Source: LMUY01 sp965198895
GTDB lineage: Bacteria > Pseudomonadota > Alphaproteobacteria > Acetobacterales > Acetobacteraceae
Direction: 5' to 3'
Length of the DNA: 64,000 bases
Assembly (NCBI GenBank): GCA_965198895.1
Contig: OZ240676.1
Span: 3,038,001 to 3,102,000 of the forward strand
Shown piece after piece: positions 28,303 to 35,622 of this stretch. The first letter of the stretch is position 1. Each line of letters opens with the position of its first letter. Under the pieces are notes generated by a model that did no database searches, was not told where the DNA came from, and saw only the letters and a list, made by a program, of their open reading frames with translations. Both the position numbers and the translations under genes were made by a program.

Positions 28303-29065
28303 TCCAAAAATCCGCATCCGCGGCCTGAAGAAGCGGTTCGGCGACAAGCTCGTGCTGGACGGCGTCGACCTGGACGTGATGACCGGCACCTCGATGGTCG
28401 TGATCGGCGGCTCTGGCAGCGGCAAGTCGGTGCTGCTGAAATCGATCCTCGGCCTGGTCGAGCCCGACGCGGGCAGCATCGAGATCGACGGCCGCGACGT
28501 CCTGCGCATGACCCGGCGTGACCGCGACGCCGTCAATCGCAGCATCGGCATGCTGTTCCAGGCCGCCGCCCTGTTCGACAGCCTGCCGGTCTGGGAGAAC
28601 GTGGCGTTCGGCCTGCTCGCCCAACGCAAGATGAGCCGCGCCGCCGCCCACGTTCGCGCGGGCGAGGTACTCAGCCAGGTCGGCCTCGCCCCCAGCGTCG
28701 GCGACCTCTCGCCGGCCGAGCTGTCCGGCGGCATGCAGAAGCGCGTCGGCCTCGCCCGCGCGATCGCGGCCCAGCCGGAGATCCTGTTCTTCGACGAGCC
28801 GACCACCGGGCTCGATCCGATCATGGGTGCGGTGATCGACGGCTTGATCGTGGATTGCGTCAAGCGGCTCGGCTCGACCGCGATCGCGATCACCCACGAC
28901 ATGGCCTCGGCCACGCGGATCGGCGACCGGGCGGCGATGCTCAGCCGCGGCCGGATCGTGTGGGAGGGCCCGGCGCAGGACCTGCTGCACAGCGGCAACG
29001 ACCTGGTGGACCAGTTCACCCATGGCCGCCGCGAAGGCCCGATCCAGATGGAACTGCGGAAGTAG
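28292..29065 (+). CDS. mlaF: MlaF-family lipid ABC transporter ATPase
   Basis: 257 residues from a TTG at 28292 inside the end of mlaE. IGGSGSGKSVLLKSILGL is Walker A, ELSGGMQKRVGLARAIA the ABC signature, ILFFDEPTTGLDPIMG Walker B, and ITHDMASATRIGDRAA the H-loop. The glycine after the signature and the following GMQKR are typical of MlaF. It drives lipid movement together with MlaE. Confidence 0.92.
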   Translation: MPADPKIRIRGLKKRFGDKLVLDGVDLDVMTGTSMVVIGGSGSGKSVLLKSILGLVEPDAGSIEIDGRDVLRMTRRDRDAVNRSIGMLFQAAALFDSLPVWENVAFGLLAQRKMSRAAAHVRAGEVLSQVGLAPSVGDLSPAELSGGMQKRVGLARAIAAQPEILFFDEPTTGLDPIMGAVIDGLIVDCVKRLGSTAIAITHDMASATRIGDRAAMLSRGRIVWEGPAQDLLHSGNDLVDQFTHGRREGPIQMELRK

Positions 29066-29121
29066 GTGGATCTGGCGGCCCGCTAACGCGGCGTTAAAAC
29101 TTCCGCCCTACGAGATCGCCG

Positions 29122-29448
29122 ATGAAACGGCGATCTCTCGCGACCAACGGGCTGTTGGCGACCTGGCTGCCCTGCATCGCGCTGGCCGCCGGGTCGGTGC
29201 TCGCGGCGCTTGCGATGGCGCTGCAACCCCCCGCATCCGGCCCGATTGCGGTGGTGTTCCCCCCATGGTGGAGCGCCACGCGCGCGCTGGTGGCGGCGGC
29301 GTCCGCCGGCACGCCGGTTCGGTTCGGCGCGACGGGTTTCGTCGTCGTCGTCATGCCCGACACGCCGGATGCGGCCGGCCGCCTTCGCCACGCGGGTGCC
29401 TGGGCCGTGCTGGACCCGCTAGCCCTCGGCGGCTGTGTCGCCACTTGA
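29122..29448 (+). CDS. Small membrane-associated hypothetical protein
   Basis: 108 residues. A hydrophobic N-terminal helix (about residues 10-34) could be a signal anchor. The rest is mildly hydrophobic (AVVFPPWWSATRALVAAASA, then GFVVVVMPDTPDAAGRLRHA). The protein is not recognised. It ends 14 bases before the chosen start of the chemoreceptor gene, so the two may be co-expressed. The coding call rests on an open frame and typical codon use. Confidence 0.6.
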   Translation: MKRRSLATNGLLATWLPCIALAAGSVLAALAMALQPPASGPIAVVFPPWWSATRALVAAASAGTPVRFGATGFVVVVMPDTPDAAGRLRHAGAWAVLDPLALGGCVAT

Positions 29449-29461
29449 TCCGGAAATTTCC

Positions 29462-31045
29462 ATGACCGACACACTCGATAGCCTCCGGCACTCCGTCAGC
29501 CGGGTCATTCTGGCCCTGATCTGGGTGCAGGTGCCGATCGCGATCGCGACTGCGGTCATCTCTGGCAACGAGTGGTGGGCGATCGGCCTGCTCTCGCTCG
29601 CGGTCGCCGTGGTCGCAACGCTGTCGTGGTGGCGCAACCAAGCCTCGCAGGCGACCAGGCTCGTGATCGGGGTGGCGCTGATCGCCAGCCTTTCGCTGAT
29701 CGTGGCCGCGGCCTCGCACAGCCAGGTGCAGATCGACTTGCACATGGCGTATTTCGCCGAACTCGCCCTGCTCACGGCTTACTGCGACCGCAACGTGGTG
29801 ATTGCCGGGGCGGGGATGACCGCGGTCCACCACCTCCTGCTGAACTTCCTGCTGCCCGTTTTCGTGTTCCCGGACGGCAGCCAGTTTGGCCGCGTGCTGC
29901 TGCATGCCTGCATCCTCGTCATTGAGGCGTCGGCGCTGGTCTGGCTGTGTCAGCGGATCGTGACGCTGTTCGAATCGACCGCCGCCAACCTCGCCGCCGC
30001 AATGAGCGCGTCCGAGGCGGCCCGCGCTGCGGAGGCAGAGGCGGCCGAGCATCGCCGGCTGGCGGAGGACCTTCGGCTCGTGGCCGAGATCGAGCGGACC
30101 AAGGCCGCGGCGGCCCAGGCGGCCGTGGTCGCGGCGATCGGCTCCGGGCTGGAGGCGCTGGCCGAGGGAAATGTGTCGCACCGCCTGCAGCATGCCTTCG
30201 CGGCGGAGTACGAGCCATTGCGGCGCAACTTCAATGCGGCCGTTGGCGAATTGGATGTCCTGCTGCGCGGCGTCGTCGGCAACACGAACGCCATGCAGAC
30301 GGGAACCGACGAGATCAAGCGCGCGTCCGACCATCTGAGCCGCCGCACCGAGCAGCAGGCGGCCAGCCTGGAGGAAGCGGCGGCGGCGCTGAGCGAGATC
30401 ACGTCCACCGTGCGCCGTACGTCAGACAGCGCGGAGCAGGCGCGGGACGTGGTGTCCCGCACCAAGCTGGACGTCGACCGCTCGGGCGTCATCGTGCAGC
30501 AGGCGATCGCCGCGATGGGCAATATCGAGGACTCGTCCCGCCAGGTTGGGCAGATCATCGGCGTGATCGACGAGATCGCGTTCCAGACCAACCTGCTGGC
30601 GCTGAATGCCGGGGTCGAGGCGGCCCGGGCGGGCGATGCCGGGCGGGGTTTCGCGGTCGTTGCCAGCGAGGTGCGCGGGCTCGCACAGCGTTCCGCCGAG
30701 GCGGCGCGCGAGATCAAGGCGCTGGTTGCCGCTTCGGCGACCCAGGTCAAATCCGGCGTGAAGCTCGTCGGTGAAACCGGGGACGTGCTGGGGCAGATCG
30801 TGACCAAGATTCTCGAGGTTAATACGCTGGTCGGTTCGATTGCCGGTTCGGTTCAGCAGCAATCAGCCGGGCTGGCCGAGATCAGCACAGCGGTCACGCA
30901 GATGGATCAGGTGACTCAACAGAACGCCGCCATGGTGGAGGAAACGACGGCCGCGAGCCACGCCCTGGCCGGGCAGGCGAGCGATCTGGCCCGGATGACG
31001 GGGCGGTTCCAGCTCGGCGACAGTCCCATCGCGTTCGCCGCCTGA
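29462..31045 (+). CDS. Methyl-accepting chemotaxis protein with multi-pass membrane sensor
   Basis: 527 residues from the ATG at 29462 (a GTG at 29435 is possible). About six hydrophobic helices occupy residues 10-180 with short loops and several His residues (VQIDLHMAYFAEL, GMTAVHHLLLNFLLP, VLLHACILVIEA). A HAMP-like segment follows, then the signalling domain with its tip IAFQTNLLALNAGVEAARAG and GRGFAVVASEVRGLAQRS. There is no large external domain, so it probably senses something in or at the membrane. The His residues could bind haem or metal (speculation). Confidence 0.88.
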   Translation: MTDTLDSLRHSVSRVILALIWVQVPIAIATAVISGNEWWAIGLLSLAVAVVATLSWWRNQASQATRLVIGVALIASLSLIVAAASHSQVQIDLHMAYFAELALLTAYCDRNVVIAGAGMTAVHHLLLNFLLPVFVFPDGSQFGRVLLHACILVIEASALVWLCQRIVTLFESTAANLAAAMSASEAARAAEAEAAEHRRLAEDLRLVAEIERTKAAAAQAAVVAAIGSGLEALAEGNVSHRLQHAFAAEYEPLRRNFNAAVGELDVLLRGVVGNTNAMQTGTDEIKRASDHLSRRTEQQAASLEEAAAALSEITSTVRRTSDSAEQARDVVSRTKLDVDRSGVIVQQAIAAMGNIEDSSRQVGQIIGVIDEIAFQTNLLALNAGVEAARAGDAGRGFAVVASEVRGLAQRSAEAAREIKALVAASATQVKSGVKLVGETGDVLGQIVTKILEVNTLVGSIAGSVQQQSAGLAEISTAVTQMDQVTQQNAAMVEETTAASHALAGQASDLARMTGRFQLGDSPIAFAA

Positions 31046-31141
31046 TCGAGGGCACAACCATTCTGACGTCGTCGTCGCGAGCGCAGCGCGGCGATCCAGG
31101 CCAACGCGCAGTCAGTTGCCGGTTCGCCGCGCTCTCATCGA

Positions 31142-31783
31142 TCAGGAGCCCTGCTTCGGCCGGCGGTATGCGACGACGGTACACAGGGCGGCCCCGAACG
31201 CCGCGGCCCATAGCGCCTCCAGGCCGATCGCGTGAAACACGAACCCTCCGAGCACGGCCCCGGCGGCCAAGGCGGCCCACCGGAGCGCGGGGCTAACCCA
31301 GCCGAACTTGGGGCCGCCACAGAGCGCATCGGCGATGCGGTCACCGATTTTCACCAACGTGCGCGAAACGAAGGTGACCCCGAGCTTCACCTCGCCATCC
31401 TGCTCGAACGTCGCATTCTCGGCGCCCATCGCCAGGACTGCGGCCGCCATCGCGAACACCGTGCCGCCGGCTTCGTGTATCGCCCCCGCAACGACCAACA
31501 GGAGGGTGACGAGTGAAAGCACCGCGGCCTGCTCCGAGCCCCGCGCCCAGCGGCGCACCAAATGGCCGGCGATCACTCCCACGACGAACAAAACCACGAC
31601 GGCGGCGGTCGTGCCGGCCTTGGCCGCATTGCCCGTGCCCAGGTCCACGCCGAGATGCGTCGTGTTGCCGCTCATGAACGAGACGAAGGTGCCCCCAAGC
31701 GAGAGGTATCCGATCGCATCCACATAGCCCGCAATGGCCGTCAATGCCGCCGCGAGCAGGGATTCAACCCGCTGGGCCGTCAA
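31142..31783 (-). CDS. DUF1275 (YoaK-like) membrane protein
   Basis: 213 residues from a TTG at 31783. GYVDAIGYLSLGGTFVSFMSG and NTTHLGVDLGTGN are the DUF1275 signature, and MGAENATFEQDGEVKLGVTF matches the second half. About six membrane helices are expected. Function is not established for the family. Its start overlaps the stop of the small acidic protein gene by a TTGA, so the two are likely co-translated. Confidence 0.88.
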   Translation of the reverse strand: MTAQRVESLLAAALTAIAGYVDAIGYLSLGGTFVSFMSGNTTHLGVDLGTGNAAKAGTTAAVVVLFVVGVIAGHLVRRWARGSEQAAVLSLVTLLLVVAGAIHEAGGTVFAMAAAVLAMGAENATFEQDGEVKLGVTFVSRTLVKIGDRIADALCGGPKFGWVSPALRWAALAAGAVLGGFVFHAIGLEALWAAAFGAALCTVVAYRRPKQGS

Positions 31784-31923
31784 CCCGGGTCGGTTTCACC
31801 TATCTTCCCGTGCGACGGATCGGTCTGGCTCGGCGGATCGCTCGCGGGGAAGGACTCGTCCAGCGCTTCATCCAGCTCCGCATCGGCGCTGGGCTCGGGT
31901 GTGGCAGGTTTGGTTCCGCTCAT
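31780..31923 (-). CDS. Small acidic protein (SFPASDPPS family)
   Basis: 47 residues from the ATG at 31923. The core LDEALDESFPASDPPSQT matches a short, widespread bacterial family of unknown function, always under about 80 residues and rich in Pro, Asp and Ser. It is divergent from radA and coupled to the DUF1275 gene by a 4-base overlap. The conserved core makes this a real gene despite its size. Confidence 0.7.
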   Translation of the reverse strand: MSGTKPATPEPSADAELDEALDESFPASDPPSQTDPSHGKIGETDPG

Positions 31924-32008
31924 GGCCGGACGCTCCAAGGGAACAATGGCAACGCCGCAACGGCCGCCGAGTTGACCGCCTGCGTCCGGCGCGGGATGCA
32001 CGGGAACG

Positions 32009-33388
32009 ATGGCCAAACCCACGACTCGGTATGTCTGCCAGAATTGCGGCGCCGTGACCGGCAAATGGGCCGGGCGCTGCGATGCGTGCGGCGAATGGAA
32101 CACCATCGTCGAGGAGCCCGTCGAAGCCCGCCCCGGTGCGCCGAAAGCGAGCGGCAAGTCCAGCCGCATCGATTTCGTCGGCCTGCAGGGCACCGCCGCC
32201 CCACCGCCCCGCGCCCAGACCGGCATCGCGGAACTGGACCGCGTGTTGGGCGGCGGCCTGGTTGCGGCCTCCGCCGTGCTGGTGGGCGGCGACCCGGGCA
32301 TCGGTAAATCCACCCTGCTGCTGCAGGCCGCGGCCTCGTTGGCCAGGGCCGGCCGGCGCGTGCTGTACATCACCGGCGAAGAATCGGTGGACCAGGTGCG
32401 CCTGCGCGCCCGCCGCCTGGGCCTAGCCGACGCGACGCTCGAACTCGCCGCCACCATCAACGTGCGCGACATCGCGGCCGCGTTGGAGGGGGCAGGGGAT
32501 GCCGCGTTGGTGGTGATCGATTCGATCCAGACCATGTGGATGGACACGATCGACTCGGCGCCCGGCACCGTCAGCCAGGTGCGCGCCTGCTCGTTCGAGC
32601 TGATCCGGCTGGCCAAGCAGCGCGGCTTTTCGCTGGTGCTGGTCGGCCACGTGACCAAGGACGGCGCGTTGGCCGGCCCGCGGGTGCTCGAGCACATGGT
32701 GGATGCGGTGCTGTATTTCGAAGGCGACCGCGGCCACCAGTTCCGTATTTTGCGCGGCGTCAAGAACCGCTTCGGCGCCACCGACGAGATCGGCGTGTTC
32801 GCGATGACGGAGACGGGGCTGGCCGAGGTCCCCAACCCCTCCGCCCTGTTCCTGGCCGAGCGTCGCGGCAATATCGCCGGGTCGGCGGTGTTCGCCGGGC
32901 TCGAGGGCACGCGTCCGGTGCTGGTCGAGGTGCAGGCGCTGCTCAGCCCCAACGCGGGCGGCTCACCCCGGCGCTCGGTGATAGGCTGGGACGGCGGCCG
33001 ATTGAACATGATGCTGGCCGTGCTGGACAGCCGCGCCGGGCTGCGTCTGTCGGCGCATGACGTGTACCTGAACGTGGCCGGCGGGTTGCGCGTGCAGGAG
33101 CCGGCGGCAGATTTGGCCGTGGCCGCGGCACTCGCCTCCGCTGCGACCGAGACGCCGACGGATGCGGGGACGGTCTATTTCGGCGAGGTCGGGTTGTCCG
33201 GTGAGATCCGGCAGGTGGCCCAGGCCGATGCCCGGCTTAAGGAGGCGCAGAAGCTGGGCTTCGCCGCCGCCTGCCTGCCCCGCCGCCTGGCCCAGGGTGG
33301 ACGCAAGCCGGCGGCGTTACCGGGATTGCGGCTCAACGAGATGGGGCATCTGGCCGAGCTGGTTGCTGGGTTCACGGGAAAGGGCTGA
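32009..33388 (+). CDS. radA: DNA repair protein RadA
   Basis: 459 residues. YVCQNCGAVTGKWAGRCDAC at residues 8-27 is the zinc finger, GGDPGIGKSTLLLQ near residue 92 is Walker A, KNRFG near residue 251 is the RadA-specific motif, and the C-terminal half is the Lon-like domain (NAGGSPRRSVIGWD, then YLNVAGGLRVQEPAADLAVA). It promotes branch migration in recombination. It belongs to the conserved dnaB-alr-radA-cvpA-purF backbone. Confidence 0.97.
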   Translation: MAKPTTRYVCQNCGAVTGKWAGRCDACGEWNTIVEEPVEARPGAPKASGKSSRIDFVGLQGTAAPPPRAQTGIAELDRVLGGGLVAASAVLVGGDPGIGKSTLLLQAAASLARAGRRVLYITGEESVDQVRLRARRLGLADATLELAATINVRDIAAALEGAGDAALVVIDSIQTMWMDTIDSAPGTVSQVRACSFELIRLAKQRGFSLVLVGHVTKDGALAGPRVLEHMVDAVLYFEGDRGHQFRILRGVKNRFGATDEIGVFAMTETGLAEVPNPSALFLAERRGNIAGSAVFAGLEGTRPVLVEVQALLSPNAGGSPRRSVIGWDGGRLNMMLAVLDSRAGLRLSAHDVYLNVAGGLRVQEPAADLAVAAALASAATETPTDAGTVYFGEVGLSGEIRQVAQADARLKEAQKLGFAAACLPRRLAQGGRKPAALPGLRLNEMGHLAELVAGFTGKG

Positions 33389-33419
33389 GCCACGTCAGTC
33401 TCCCCTTCCCCGATGGTGC

Positions 33420-34826
33420 TCAGGCGAGCGGGGGATGTTTGTCGGCCCAGGGGCGGGCTTGTTCGAACGCGTAGCTGGCCTGCAGCACTCCCAGATCGTC
33501 GAACCGGGGCGCCACGATCTGCAGCCCTACCGGCAGGCCCGCCGGCGTGAAGCCGCAGGGGATGCTGACGGCAGGGTTGCCCGACCAGTTGAACGGGTAG
33601 CTGAACTGCGCCCAGGCCAGCCCGTCCCACGGATGCTGCGGCCAATGCTCCGGCTGCAAGCGGTCCGCCGGGAAGGCCGTCGTGCTGACGGCTGGGGTCA
33701 GCAGGAAGTCGTACTCCTCGAAGAACATGTGGATCTGCCGGCCATAATCGAAGCGCCGCTCCCGCATGGCCATGAAGTCCGACACCTTGACGTCCTTCGC
33801 CGTCTTGATCATCGCGACCAGGGCCGGGTCCATCTTGTCCTCCCACTCCGGCAGCGTGCGCAGCCGGGCGGAGAACACGGTCGGCCAGAAGAAATCGAAC
33901 AGCTCCGGCCCGAGCTTGCCCCAAGCGGGCGTCACCTGCTCGACGATGGCGCCCATCTCGGTGAATGCGAACACCGCCTTCTCGACCACGGCCGCGACAT
34001 CCGGGTCCACCCGCGCGTGGCCCAGGTCGGGGCTGTAGGCGATGCGCCGGCCCCGCATGTCGGCCTTCAGGTTCGACGCGTAGTCCATCGGCGGCGCTTC
34101 CAGCGACAGGTAGTCCCACGGGTGCGGCCCGGCCATCGCCTCCAGCATCAGCGCGGCGTCGGTGACGGTGCGGGTGATCGGGCCGAGATGGGTGGCGGCA
34201 TCGTTGTTGGACATCGGCCAGCACGGCACCCGGCCATGCGTCGCCTTGATGCCGAACACGCCGCACATATGCGCCGGAATGCGGATCGACCCGGCGCCGT
34301 CACCGCCTTGGTGCAGCGGCCCATACCCGGCCGCCGCCCCCGCCGCCGCCCCGGACGACGAACCGCCCGCGCTCAGGCCATGACCCCACGGATTGTGGGT
34401 GATGCCGGTCAGCGGGCTCTGGCTGACGCCCTTCCAGCCGAACTCGGGAGCGGTGGTTTTCCCGACCATGATGGTGCCGGCGTCGCGCAGCCGGGTCACG
34501 ACGGGGGTGTCCACGTCGGGCACGTGGCCCTCGTACATACGGCTGCCCATTTGGGTGAGCACGCCTTTGGTCTGCTGCAGATCCTTGATGGTGACGGGCA
34601 CGCCTTCCAGCTTGCGCGCGGTTCCGGCGGCATAGGCGGTTTCGGCGTGCCGAGCGGCGTCCATGGCGATCTCGGGCGTCAGCAGCGCGATGGCGTTGAG
34701 CGCCGGTTCCTGCCGTTCGATGTGGCGGAGCACCGCTTGCGTGACCTCGACCGGGGAGAGCGAGCGCTCACGATACCGGGCGACCAGATCGGCGGCGGGC
34801 AGGAAACCGATTTCGGAGTCGGTCAT
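33420..34826 (-). CDS. Amidase (amidase signature family)
   Basis: 468 residues from the ATG at 34826, which has AAGGAG nine bases upstream. VPVTIKDLQQTKG holds the catalytic Lys, SAGGSSSGAAAGAAAG the cis-Ser region and GAGSIRIPAHMCGVFG the nucleophile Ser. All three residues of the Ser-cisSer-Lys triad are present. No signal peptide is seen, so it is cytoplasmic; the amide substrate is unknown. It is convergent with radA and represents an accessory gene in the radA-cvpA interval. Confidence 0.9.
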   Translation of the reverse strand: MTDSEIGFLPAADLVARYRERSLSPVEVTQAVLRHIERQEPALNAIALLTPEIAMDAARHAETAYAAGTARKLEGVPVTIKDLQQTKGVLTQMGSRMYEGHVPDVDTPVVTRLRDAGTIMVGKTTAPEFGWKGVSQSPLTGITHNPWGHGLSAGGSSSGAAAGAAAGYGPLHQGGDGAGSIRIPAHMCGVFGIKATHGRVPCWPMSNNDAATHLGPITRTVTDAALMLEAMAGPHPWDYLSLEAPPMDYASNLKADMRGRRIAYSPDLGHARVDPDVAAVVEKAVFAFTEMGAIVEQVTPAWGKLGPELFDFFWPTVFSARLRTLPEWEDKMDPALVAMIKTAKDVKVSDFMAMRERRFDYGRQIHMFFEEYDFLLTPAVSTTAFPADRLQPEHWPQHPWDGLAWAQFSYPFNWSGNPAVSIPCGFTPAGLPVGLQIVAPRFDDLGVLQASYAFEQARPWADKHPPLA

Positions 34827-35279
34827 GGTGTCTCCTTGGTGTTCGCCGCCGGGTATGAAGCAAGCGTCGTACCACTCAGCCGGTACATAGCATACAATCG
34901 TAATAACCTGGATGAAGACAATGCAGGTCGGCCTCGGGTGAGCCATTGCGAAAGTGGCACAGTCGCTTGGGGTCCGGCAGTGGCGGGCATCTCCTGACTC
35001 TGAACTGGCACGACCGCGCTATAGCTCGCTATATTTCCGCGCCCGCAGAATCTATACTTGAGAGGTTGGCTAGCGTAAATGCCATAAACACTGGGATTTT
35101 TGGTGGTTCGATCGCAGAGGTCGCCGCGAGTTAAAAACTGTTCTCATTCGCAACTGCCAATCCTACTGAGACTTACTCGTATATCGAAGTATTCGCGGTA
35201 TCGTGTTTGCTTTCTGTGAACTCCATCGGGTAAGAAGAGTGACAGAGCGACTGCTACCGTAGCAATCAGGAGAGACTAA
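34827..35279. other. AT-rich intergenic island
   Basis: This 453-base gap is clearly richer in A and T than its surroundings (for example the stretch from about 35030 to 35240) and holds no ORF that I can support. It contains inverted TATAGC/GCTATA at about 35018-35034 and the likely promoter of the Cys-rich small protein at its right end. It may be a remnant of acquired DNA or a long regulatory region. Confidence 0.5.
35207..35236 (+). promoter_or_regulatory. Candidate sigma-70-like promoter of the Cys-rich small protein
   Basis: TTGCTT at 35207-35212 and TAAGAA at 35231-35236 are separated by 18 bases, 44 bases before the ATG. The match to the consensus is partial, and no transcription start is known. 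Confidence 0.25.
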
Positions 35280-35495
35280 ATGTCGATGGCCCAAACCCAG
35301 GACGTCGCTTGCACCAAGTGCAAGTTCTTCGACGACCACGTGTCCAAGGTGCCGACCGATGACGGCCTGTGCCGCTACAACCCGCCCGTCACACAGCCCA
35401 GCGCCAATGTGCACGGGCTATGGCCGGTGGTGTCCGCCAAGGATTGGTGTGGCCATTTCAGCGTCGACACGATGGCCGCCGGCACGGCCGACTAA
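35280..35495 (+). CDS. Small Cys-rich protein, probable metal-binding
   Basis: 71 residues with AGGAGAGA just before the ATG at 35280. Four Cys lie in the pattern C-x2-C-x16-C-x25-C (ACTKCKFFDDH, GLCRYNPP, KDWCGHF), suggesting a zinc or iron-sulfur site. Cytoplasmic by lack of a signal sequence. A strong Rho-independent terminator follows, so it is a single-gene transcript, which suggests relatively high expression. Function unknown. Confidence 0.8.
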   Translation: MSMAQTQDVACTKCKFFDDHVSKVPTDDGLCRYNPPVTQPSANVHGLWPVVSAKDWCGHFSVDTMAAGTAD

Positions 35496-35517
35496 CCCTC
35501 GTCGCAACGACCAGCAT

Positions 35518-35549
35518 AAAAGGCGTCATCAGACCGGTGACGCCTTTTT
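35518..35549 (+). terminator. Rho-independent terminator after the Cys-rich small protein
   Basis: AAAAGGCGTCA and TGACGCCTTTTT form a perfect stem around a nine-base loop (TCAGACCGG), ending in a T-run. It is the only textbook intrinsic terminator seen in the window. It lies 23 bases after the stop at 35495. Confidence 0.92.
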
Positions 35550-35583
35550 GTTTCCTGCGGCAGAGCAATCGCGCGTGGCGCCT

Positions 35584-35613
35584 CCCTCTCCCGTCCTTCA
35601 CGGGAGAGGGAGA
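35584..35613. repeat. Single-arm member of the GC-rich palindrome family
   Basis: CCCTCTCCCGT-CCTTC-ACGGGAGAGGG forms a perfect hairpin just after the opgH stop. It is similar to one arm of the larger repeats at 57534 and 59383 and may end opgH transcription. Confidence 0.6.
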
Positions 35614-35622
35614 AGGAAGCAG

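Noticed and set aside
33390..33420. CTCCCCTTCCCC run after radA as a further palindromic repeat copy
   Set aside because: Only one short arm and no matching second arm.
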